From assembly GCA_015520475.1 (NCBI GenBank), contig WAQA01000241.1, positions 1-5,943 of the forward strand: a DNA stretch of 5,943 nt. The letters run 5' to 3'. Of the stretch, positions 1 through 5,866 are shown in pieces (position 1 is the stretch's first letter; every line of letters begins with the position of its first letter). Under the pieces are notes generated by a model. The model had not been told where the DNA came from. It saw nothing but the letters and a program-made list of their open reading frames with translations, and did no database searches. Origin of the DNA: Candidatus Bathyarchaeota archaeon. GTDB lineage: Archaea > Thermoproteota > Bathyarchaeia > Bathyarchaeales > WAQA01. The translations under genes were made by a program, and so were the position numbers.

Positions 1-2
1 CT

Positions 3-626
3 GGTGACCCGGCGCTGGTCAAGTGGTGCTTCGAGGTGGTTGATGAAGTAATTAAGGAGCATGCTGGTGATGATGGTCTGATATACTTTAGCGAGGTTAG
101 ACAGGCTGTCAGGAGAATGGAGGACGTATTCATGCATAGGTTCCAGGATTTGAGGAGTAGGGGCTTGGATCCGAGCTTCCAACTCATCTTGGGTAGCGTG
201 GATCTAGATGGGAAGGCATCTCTTTATCAGTTTGATAGCAGGGGGTTGGCTGAACCTGTTCATGATGATCCCGGCTACGCGATAATAGGCTCCGGGCTAG
301 TAACCGGGGGAGTCCTTTTACTGAGGCTACTCGGTTATCGCCCAGACATAGATCTCGGAATGCTCACCGCATTCATCCTAGATATGGTAAGCGAAGTAGA
401 TCCCTCAGTTGGCCCATTCGTCGGTGAAAGTTACTTAATGAGGTTAGAAGCCGAGGACGAGGAGAAGTATGTCGCGTTAGGACCACTTAAGCCTGAGACC
501 ATCAGAGAATACAAGGAGAAGATATCTAGGCGGCGCGAGCTGATAAGAGAGTTATGGAGGCTTTGTGATGAAGCAGGTGAGGACTTAGTCGAGAAGAAGC
601 TTAAGAGGACATTAGATCAGCCTTAA
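3..626 (+). CDS. Proteasome-like (Ntn-hydrolase fold) protein, 3' part, 5' end outside window
   Basis: The frame is open to the left edge. The codons from 3 to 35 read GDPALVKWCFE and run into the rest without a stop, so the GTG at 36 is probably not the true start. The reading resembles the central and C-terminal part of a 20S proteasome-family subunit. A G-D-x-A segment is followed by helices, then a strand pair around LILGSVDLDGKASLYQFD, then AIIGSGLVTGG (the proteasome-type IGSG turn and helix), then a helix and a D-P-S-V-G turn leading to the last strand. A charged helical tail of about 45 residues follows. The N-terminal segment with the catalytic threonine, if present, lies outside the window, so activity and alpha- or beta-type cannot be judged. 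Fold assignment is by pattern only. The stop is TAA at 624-626. It could also be a non-peptidase Ntn homologue. It has no obvious link to the CRISPR genes. Confidence 0.72.
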   Translation, partial: GDPALVKWCFEVVDEVIKEHAGDDGLIYFSEVRQAVRRMEDVFMHRFQDLRSRGLDPSFQLILGSVDLDGKASLYQFDSRGLAEPVHDDPGYAIIGSGLVTGGVLLLRLLGYRPDIDLGMLTAFILDMVSEVDPSVGPFVGESYLMRLEAEDEEKYVALGPLKPETIREYKEKISRRRELIRELWRLCDEAGEDLVEKKLKRTLDQP

Positions 627-630
627 AATA
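622..630 (+). promoter_or_regulatory. Possible TATA box for the 657-1898 gene
   Basis: CTTAAAATA lies about 31 nt upstream of the ATG at 657 and overlaps the stop codon of the preceding gene. No Shine-Dalgarno sequence is seen between 630 and 656, which is A/T-rich. Together these suggest a leaderless or very short-leader transcript. The match is weak, and such A/T strings are common in intergenic DNA. Confidence 0.33.
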
Positions 631-656
631 CGGGTAAACGTAAGCTAATAAAATAG

Positions 657-1898
657 ATGGCGTCCTCAGCCTCTTTGGAGCTTGGTGGGTATCTCTCCTT
701 AGAAGGCCCATTATTGGAGTCCATAACAGCTCTACATCTAATGACCACAGGCCATAACATTGTTCCTAGGAGGTCTAGCTACGGTGTCCATCACGACATC
801 CTCGTAGAGGTATACGATGGATACATATTTTACGAATGTACTGGCCAATCAAAGATAACTGTCGAGAAAATCGATAAATTTAGAAACGACGCATTGAAAC
901 TAAAGGAGCGGTTAGAGAAGATTGAAGGTAAAACCTTGAAGAAGTGCGTTTTTGTCGCGGCTGTTGACAAGGGCTCTTGGAGCCAGAGAAGCCGAGAGGC
1001 GTTTAAAGAAACTGCTGAGCGGCTTGAGGATGAGGATTGCGAGGTTGAACTCTTTGAAGGAATTGAACTATTGAAACAACTTATGCTTTCAGGTTCGCTA
1101 GGCTTTAGACTCTACCTAAACAGGGTATATTTTGCCGGCCCTGAGGACTATGCGATAAGATTCGACCGCGAACAGGAGGAGTTCAGGGTCATGTATCCGA
1201 AAATTTTGCTAGAGAGTTTTCGAAAAACTCCATTCTCCGCCCTCCCCTCACATTATTGGGAGATGTTTTACCAAAGTAGACTTATCGACGCTCTGAGAAA
1301 GGAATACGAAGAGTTGCTAGAGCCCCTATGGACCTATTATGGTTATCCGGGTCTAAAGTGGAAGTCTGTACAAGATCTGATCGCCTGCTATAAAGAGTAC
1401 CTGTGTTCGCTTCCTAGAGAATATGCTTCAGAAATAGGGGAGGAGGATTGGCTTTTTGCTACATGGAGAAGCAGAAGGGGGAATTGGCATTATGAACTCC
1501 ACGGATTCTCTATAGAAGAGATAGTTGACAAAAGAACTTCAGGCTCACTTTGCGGTAGGGCTGACGCGTTAGTTCAAAAACTGAAGAAGGATGGGCGTAT
1601 CCCTGAAGAGGAGAAGGTAGGCGTACACATACATACGTTTACGGATTGTTGGACTGCGGGTGGATGGAATGGGTTCCACGAAAGATTGGAGGCATTTGAA
1701 AAGGAGGCATATCTATTCGCAGAGAGAGGAAATGAGATACTGATGAAATTGCTTAACAGAGGTATTCTCGGCATCCGATTTAAGGAAAAGAACCTCATCA
1801 CCCTATCTGGACCCGAAATTCCTGCCATAAGAAGAACATGGAGCGAAGATCAACTTAAATATACGCTGAATATTGCTGAAAAACCAACCTATCCATGA
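657..1898 (+). CDS. Putative PD-(D/E)XK-like nuclease-domain protein with unknown C-terminal half
   Basis: A 413-residue protein with no signal peptide or membrane segment. Residues 10-150 look like a restriction-endonuclease-like fold. An acidic helix (E16, E21) is followed by a short strand, then D47 in HHDILVEV, then a strand ending in E60-C61-T62 (nt 834-842), then a helix (KIDKFRNDA). Next come a strand (KKCVFVAAV), a helix, and a strand leading to a G-x-E-L-L helix. The spacing D47-x12-E60-x-T62 fits the PD-(D/E)XK core, but threonine replaces the usual lysine; K66 might substitute. Residues 170-413 are mostly helical, rich in W and Y, with a His-x-His at about residues 323-325, and match no family I recognise. 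ATG 657 is chosen because a TAG stop in frame immediately precedes it. The protein may be a defence nuclease. It converges on the cas operon, so it is not co-transcribed with it, and any functional link is conjecture. Confidence 0.75.
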   Translation: MASSASLELGGYLSLEGPLLESITALHLMTTGHNIVPRRSSYGVHHDILVEVYDGYIFYECTGQSKITVEKIDKFRNDALKLKERLEKIEGKTLKKCVFVAAVDKGSWSQRSREAFKETAERLEDEDCEVELFEGIELLKQLMLSGSLGFRLYLNRVYFAGPEDYAIRFDREQEEFRVMYPKILLESFRKTPFSALPSHYWEMFYQSRLIDALRKEYEELLEPLWTYYGYPGLKWKSVQDLIACYKEYLCSLPREYASEIGEEDWLFATWRSRRGNWHYELHGFSIEEIVDKRTSGSLCGRADALVQKLKKDGRIPEEEKVGVHIHTFTDCWTAGGWNGFHERLEAFEKEAYLFAERGNEILMKLLNRGILGIRFKEKNLITLSGPEIPAIRRTWSEDQLKYTLNIAEKPTYP

Positions 1899-1905
1899 AG
1901 GTTGG
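1884..1905 (+). terminator. Stem-loop spanning the stop codon of the putative nuclease gene
   Basis: CCAACCT (1884-1890) and AGGTTGG (1899-1905) are perfect reverse complements around an 8-nt loop that contains the TGA stop. A 7-bp stem placed exactly at the gene end suggests a 3'-end or mRNA-stability element. No U-run follows, so it is not a classical intrinsic terminator. Confidence 0.4.
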
Positions 1906-2024
1906 AAGAGATAGTTCAGAGCTGGCCAAGGCACTCCCAGACTAGTAGACAGGTACCATAAAAGACCAGCTAAGATGGATAATGGGTTTACCGGAGAGTG
2001 ATGTGAAACTCTGTGAAGTATAGG

Positions 2025-2037
2025 GCTTCTTAGAAGC
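2025..2037. repeat. Short perfect dyad in the convergent spacer
   Basis: GCTTCT-T-AGAAGC is a perfect inverted repeat of 6-bp arms with a one-base centre, in the 211-nt spacer (1899-2109) between the two convergent transcription units. The one-base centre is too short for an RNA hairpin loop without opening pairs, so a protein-binding dyad or chance are the likeliest explanations. I see no gene, tRNA or other feature in the rest of this spacer. Confidence 0.25.
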
Positions 2038-2109
2038 TGACGCTACAATGTTTGGATGTGTTTGGGCTCTTAACCTTGTAAAAGGATATTCTAACCTCTT
2101 GCGGCAGCT

Positions 2110-3156
2110 CTATGTCTTCCTCGTTAGCAACAACGTTCCAAATCCCTGATTCTTATATTTCCCTATTCCATACCGTGTCACTGCAATCATCCTGGCGAGT
2201 TCATTATTTATTGGGTCTCTTAGAATTAGGTTAATAGTTCCTGAGAGACCTGTAAAGCCGATCTCCCTCCCCATCTTTCTGCTCCAGCCTCTTATTTTCT
2301 CAGGTTTTAAGCGGCTCTCAACCCTCTCTACATGGGGGGCTGGATGATCGTTTGCCTGTCCGAAGAACTGCCAGTATCTCTCCCGCATGCAGTTAAACAG
2401 CTTTTCTTGAAATCCTTCTTCAATAACACTTGTGAAGTATTGTCCCCTACTCTTCTCCAGTAATAGAAGTGTTTCCGTCTCTAGGCAGACTTCCTTTTTC
2501 CCCAGAATATTTTTAGCTACCCCATCAATGTATCTTGAGAGAAAATCGCTCCACATGTTTTCTTTAATCTCTTTTATGAGACCTCTGCCGAAGCCTTCGT
2601 TGCATCTTCCGCCCCATCCTAGGAAGCGAAGGCTGACTTCGACAGCTTCTTTCACTTCACGCCTGAACCTCACACCCTCACCCATTAGGATTATCTCGAA
2701 CTCAAAGCCTGTTCTGGCGGGTATGTATTCAAGCGTTATAGGCGCTTTTTCCGGCACCACTCCCCGCCACCTATCACTTAGAGTGTTTATACTCATTCTT
2801 CTCAAGGGCTCCCCATTACCTTGCGTGAATCTTAGGTTGGATATTATTAGCCTCGGCTTATCCTTCCATTCACCCTCATTAGGTGACCCCCGCAGATTAT
2901 TGAAGGGACATTCTTCTGCCATTTGGCATCTTGGGCAGTGGGTCTCCGGCTTAAATACTGCGGCCTCCCTTATATCTGAGTAAGGGCAGTAGGCTCTCCA
3001 TAGCTGTCTCAACATAGGGCCTCTGATGCCGCGTCCCCATAGAAGACGGGCCCGGCTCCGTAGAATGCTGGTCCATCTGCTTCCCAGCGGGCGATCGCCT
3101 AGGTGCCAAGGAGATGTGGTGACTCCGTAGAAGTGAAGGTGGAGAAAGTTTTTCAT
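2110..3156 (-). CDS. Cas6-like RAMP protein (CRISPR-associated, possible crRNA endoribonuclease)
   Basis: A 348-residue protein with the layout of archaeal Cas6-family RAMPs (the CRISPR_Cas6/DUF2276 type). An N-terminal strand (FLHLHFYGV) precedes a G-R-G-I-R-G helix start at about 41-46. A cysteine cluster follows (C57, C74, C77, C83; pattern C-x16-C-x2-C-x5-C-P-F), probably binding zinc. A first glycine-rich loop lies at 180-192 (GWGGRCNEGFGRG). A second RAMP-like half starts at G300-F301-x-G303 and ends in the typical C-terminal loop GIGKYKNQGFG (330-340). In Cas6 enzymes this loop binds the repeat RNA. The catalytic residues vary in the family; H6, H8 and H18 are candidates. ATG 3156 overlaps the cas7 TGA as ATGA, and GGAG lies just upstream (3161-3164), so translation is coupled. 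It is the last gene of the cas10-cas7-cas6-like operon. It could instead be a structural RAMP subunit (Cas5- or Csm5-like role); family membership is surer than function. Confidence 0.78.
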   Translation of the reverse strand: MKNFLHLHFYGVTTSPWHLGDRPLGSRWTSILRSRARLLWGRGIRGPMLRQLWRAYCPYSDIREAAVFKPETHCPRCQMAEECPFNNLRGSPNEGEWKDKPRLIISNLRFTQGNGEPLRRMSINTLSDRWRGVVPEKAPITLEYIPARTGFEFEIILMGEGVRFRREVKEAVEVSLRFLGWGGRCNEGFGRGLIKEIKENMWSDFLSRYIDGVAKNILGKKEVCLETETLLLLEKSRGQYFTSVIEEGFQEKLFNCMRERYWQFFGQANDHPAPHVERVESRLKPEKIRGWSRKMGREIGFTGLSGTINLILRDPINNELARMIAVTRYGIGKYKNQGFGTLLLTRKT

Positions 3157-3959
3157 CCCTCTCCAGCCGTTATGAGTTTTCTATATGATTCGCGAGAGCT
3201 GGTGAGTAATTCCCCGAGTTCATCTCCTAAATATTCCTTCTCTAACTTGAAAGGTGCCGCCTTATATTTCTCGATCTTCTTTACTTCTAGTTTAACGGCG
3301 CCGTATCCCCTCGTCTTTAGCCCCCCGAATTTTATGAAACCATGTCTGCTCATCTCCACAACCTCTGCTATGGCGCCCAGAATCTCGTCGCTAAGATTCT
3401 CCCCTGTTATCCAGCCAGTAAACTTGGTGCCCTTCCGGACAGGAATCACGTAAAGGAATGCTCTCTTAGCAGCAGCCATGTTTTTATCACTTAACGCCAG
3501 CATGGGAATCGCTGATGAATCTGTGGAAGGCAAGATGTTCTCCACAGTCTCCACGCTCTCTAGGAAGCTAAAGTATAGGGCGCCCTGCCGGGAGGCGGTT
3601 CCGAACCATGTGCAGACAAAGCACGGGTCATCCGGGCTGCATTGATCCTTCCTGTCGGCTGGTGGGGACTCCCCTTCACCTAGCTTCACGTTCTGAACAC
3701 ACACCCTGACATTCGCAGCAGTTAACTGAGCTGAGACGACATGCCTGAAGACGCCCTTTACAGCGTTGCCAGTTACTACAGCCTTGTTGTCGAGTAAAAT
3801 TGGGACGAAGTCGGGGAGGTCCTTCTGCAAGGATTTTCCAATAATGCTGTCTACATATTCTTGACTTTCCTCGTCGCCAGCCTTAGTTATTAATGGCTCG
3901 ACCGCTGTGGCCTCATACTCAATCCTCCATAAGGTCTCGAGCTTGTGAAAGCCTTCCAT
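3153..3959 (-). CDS. Cas7-group RAMP protein, Csm3/Cmr4-like backbone subunit of a type III effector
   Basis: A protein of 268 residues from ATG 3959, close to the usual size of Csm3 and Cmr4. A first strand (WRIEYEATAVEPL) is followed by G64-N-A-V-K-G-V-F-R72, the equivalent of the G-S-S-L-K-G-x-x-R helix of Csm3. A cysteine cluster C107-x5-C113-x2-C116-x-x-F-G matches the Csm3 zinc site. Strand and loop segments lead to the glycine-rich FGGLKTRGYG loop at 211-220. In Csm3 the target-RNA-cleaving aspartate sits about 20 residues before the G-S-S-L-K-G helix. D50 (LPDFVP) is the best candidate here, suggesting backbone RNase activity may be retained. Such proteins polymerise along crRNA. The gene begins 4 nt after the cas10 stop (TAAGCCTATG) and ends in an ATGA overlap with the cas6-like gene. 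A TTG at 3983 preceded by a strong ribosome-binding-like run is an alternative start; a GTG at 4004 is possible but has no such signal. Confidence 0.85.
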   Translation of the reverse strand: MEGFHKLETLWRIEYEATAVEPLITKAGDEESQEYVDSIIGKSLQKDLPDFVPILLDNKAVVTGNAVKGVFRHVVSAQLTAANVRVCVQNVKLGEGESPPADRKDQCSPDDPCFVCTWFGTASRQGALYFSFLESVETVENILPSTDSSAIPMLALSDKNMAAAKRAFLYVIPVRKGTKFTGWITGENLSDEILGAIAEVVEMSRHGFIKFGGLKTRGYGAVKLEVKKIEKYKAAPFKLEKEYLGDELGELLTSSRESYRKLITAGEG

Positions 3960-3963
3960 AGGC

Positions 3964-5757
3964 TTAAATTGGGAGGTACTCAACCTCCTCACCCCTCCCG
4001 GCACGGATTCTCGTGAAGGGTTTTAGGAGTTTTAAAGCTTCATGAATTACCTCCATGTCTTTATGCCGTCTATATAGGTCCTCTATGAGCCTGATTAGCT
4101 CGTTGGCCACACGATGACCATTGTTTCCGAGCTTTCCGTCCTCGGCTAGCTGTTTTATGAAGAAGGCTAGCGCCCGTGGGCCATCCACCTTACGCGCCTC
4201 TCTTATGATCTTCTGGAATTGGCTCCTCGATACGCCCCTTAGCGACCTGGAAGCCCGCTCCAGCAACTCTACGTCTACGGAGGAGATTCTCAAAACTCTC
4301 CCTCCCTGAACGTAGATTAGTGAATCCTTATTGCTTATATCAGTTAATAGTTCGTATATCCTCCAGAAGGGGTATCTGCCGTCTGCGATGAGGCCAATAA
4401 CGTTTATCGGGCATAAGCACTTCTCGGCCAGGCTACATATCCTCTTAAATAGGCTTATGGGCTCCCTTCCATCTTTAAGGCCCTTGAGTAGGATGGTTTC
4501 CTCGAGACTCCCGATAACGACCACATCTTCCGGGCGCCTGTTTCCGGCCAACTCTTTGGCGCAGTCCGTATAAAAGCTCTCCAACCCTTCAGCCAGCGAT
4601 ATAAGTAGGTCGGGGGATAGGTCTGTCGGATTTTCGACGCGCTCAGGCACCGGCACACCTTTAATATCCGCCTCTTCAAGTAGCTTCTCCGCATTGTCTA
4701 GGAATCTTCGAGCTGCCTCTTCTATCCCACCTTCTGGAGATAAGTGAATCCACATCACCTTACCTTCTTCCAAGGCCTCCGGCCATCCTCTAGCTCTCGG
4801 TGGAGCAAGTCTAGGTACTTCGGGCACGCCTAAGAGCCTAAGCTCCTTACTATAGCTGTCTATTAAATAGTATGGTCTACGCTTTCCAGGCTCTACTTCA
4901 ACAGGTCTCTTGTAAAGTGTCCACTGGTACACCGATGCCTCCATCGTTATGCCCAGGTTTGACGATTGCTCATGAATCCAGTAAAGGAGCTCATTTAACT
5001 CATCATTAGATGCTCCTACGAAGAATATGTCGTCCCCCACTCTCAAGGGTAATAAATTCTTTTCATTTAAAGCGCGTTCTTCCAAATACTTCAAAACTCT
5101 ATTGTTAAGGGCTCTATGACTTCGAAGATCTTTTAGTCTATAGATCCTAGGGGCGGCCGTATGTACCCTAATCACGAAGATCATATCTAGGTTCAATTTA
5201 CGTCGAGCTCGCTCCCTGAGGCTTCTGCTCCTCCTTAATGCGTCGACCATCCAGTGGTGGGCTTTTAGACCTATAAAAGGGAACCTGCTGTCGGAAGGAA
5301 ATAACGTTAAGAAGTCGTTAATCTCCTTAAATATCCTGAAAGGGTCTTGGCCTCTGTCGAGAATATTTCTCAAATGCTCTAATGCTTGTCCACCCGTTAT
5401 AGGGTACTTATGAATGAAGGTTCTATTACGGTCATATACCTTTACTATAAACGAATCTTGCTCGCTCCGCCAATAAGTCTTCCTAAGCCTGAACCTGCCG
5501 ACAGCGGAGGCAACCCTATCCGCTTCGGCCCAGTAACGTTCCCAACTACGCGTTCCAGAGTGTCCAATGATAACGTCATAAAGTGACCTCTTAGTAACGT
5601 ATTCACGCAAACCTTGGTCATGCCCCCAGTCAACAAAATATAAGCTCTTAATCTTATTGACTATGTTCAGATCATCAACATATCTCTTTTTATCATGGCC
5701 TCTCCAATTCACAGGCTTTAACATGTCATGAGGTACCGCCACCGTCTGAATCGGCAT
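3964..5757 (-). CDS. cas10: Divergent Cas10-like large subunit of a type III CRISPR system, degenerate palm motifs
   Basis: A 597-residue protein, shorter than typical Cas10 (often about 700-1000). Cas10 hallmarks appear in order. H46-D47-Q-G resembles the HD-domain H-D-x-G-K motif, with H66 after it. W76-A-E-A-D-R-V-A-S-x-x-x-R88 matches the conserved A-D-x-x-A/S-x-x-x-R helix. P154-S-D-S-R-x-P160 with H167-H168 matches the P-A-D-T-R-x-P...H segment that precedes palm 1. Palm-like region 1 (about 190-310) contains K209-D-L-R-S and V240-G-D-D243 between strands. Palm-like region 2 (about 330-470) has strand VMWIHL, a long helix, and VVVIGSLEE at 412-420 where GGDD is expected. The C-terminal 500-597 is helical, like the Cas10 D4 domain. 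It would bind the crRNA 5' end and target RNA in the effector. Loss of GGDD in palm 2 argues against cyclic oligoadenylate synthesis; DNase activity is uncertain. First gene of the operon, with a leaderless ATG. Assignment is by motif pattern. Confidence 0.75.
   Translation of the reverse strand: MPIQTVAVPHDMLKPVNWRGHDKKRYVDDLNIVNKIKSLYFVDWGHDQGLREYVTKRSLYDVIIGHSGTRSWERYWAEADRVASAVGRFRLRKTYWRSEQDSFIVKVYDRNRTFIHKYPITGGQALEHLRNILDRGQDPFRIFKEINDFLTLFPSDSRFPFIGLKAHHWMVDALRRSRSLRERARRKLNLDMIFVIRVHTAAPRIYRLKDLRSHRALNNRVLKYLEERALNEKNLLPLRVGDDIFFVGASNDELNELLYWIHEQSSNLGITMEASVYQWTLYKRPVEVEPGKRRPYYLIDSYSKELRLLGVPEVPRLAPPRARGWPEALEEGKVMWIHLSPEGGIEEAARRFLDNAEKLLEEADIKGVPVPERVENPTDLSPDLLISLAEGLESFYTDCAKELAGNRRPEDVVVIGSLEETILLKGLKDGREPISLFKRICSLAEKCLCPINVIGLIADGRYPFWRIYELLTDISNKDSLIYVQGGRVLRISSVDVELLERASRSLRGVSRSQFQKIIREARKVDGPRALAFFIKQLAEDGKLGNNGHRVANELIRLIEDLYRRHKDMEVIHEALKLLKPFTRIRAGRGEEVEYLPI
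3984..3998 (-). promoter_or_regulatory. Strong Shine-Dalgarno-like run before a possible TTG start of the cas7-like gene
   Basis: On the minus strand this reads GGAGGGGTGAGGAGG, containing GGTGA and GGAGG, both complementary to the archaeal 16S rRNA 3' end. It lies inside the last codons of cas10 (R-G-E-E-V) and directly abuts TTG at 3983; GGTGA is 5 nt from that TTG. It is about 24 nt from ATG 3959, too far for normal use. It may set a TTG start for cas7, or only reflect purine-rich codons. Confidence 0.4.
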
Positions 5758-5780
5758 TTAAAAGTAGAGTGTATTACATG

Positions 5781-5789
5781 TTTATAAGG
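5781..5789 (-). promoter_or_regulatory. TATA-box promoter of the cas10-cas7-cas6-like operon (leaderless)
   Basis: On the minus strand this reads CCTTATAAA. The TATA core (TTATAAA) is centred 27 nt upstream of the A of the cas10 ATG at 5757, the usual archaeal distance from TATA box to transcription start. No ribosome-binding site lies between. Transcription therefore probably starts at or within a few bases of the ATG. Just upstream on the same strand is GTTAACTTTAAC (5789-5800), two near-copies of a 6-mer that may include the BRE or an operator. Confidence 0.65.
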
Positions 5790-5849
5790 TTAAAGTTAAC
5801 AGCGGGCTATGCAAGGCTTCTTAATTTTATCTTAAGTACGCAACTAAGT

Positions 5850-5866
5850 TTGAGGCTAACCCTCAA
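5850..5866 (-). terminator. Stem-loop directly after the stop of the gene entering from the right edge
   Basis: TTGAGG (5850-5855) and CCTCAA (5861-5866) are perfect reverse complements around a 5-nt loop. On the minus strand the hairpin begins at the base next to the TAA stop at 5867-5869. A/T-rich sequence follows further on, but no immediate T-run. It may be a 3'-end element separating the upstream gene from the cas10 promoter. Confidence 0.4.

Noticed and set aside
1997..2040. Possible C/D box sRNA (GTGATGT ... CTGA) in the convergent spacer
   Set aside because: The C box is imperfect, D' and C' boxes are not convincing, and no terminal stem closes the unit.
2074..2085. CCTT-GTAA-AAGG inverted repeat downstream of the cas6-like gene
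   Set aside because: A 4-bp A/T-containing stem is too weak to call a terminator.
2432..2983. Long plus-strand frame opposite the Cas6-like gene
   Set aside because: The product is serine- and leucine-rich, as expected for an antisense reading. The minus strand carries clear RAMP motifs in an operon.
3103..3453. Plus-strand frame opposite the cas7 and cas6-like genes
   Set aside because: It is an antisense shadow across two well-supported genes and has no recognisable motif.
4455..4694. Second minus-strand frame inside cas10, a possible frameshift or nested gene
   Set aside because: Cas10 reads through this region without interruption. The alternative frame has no start signal or family resemblance.
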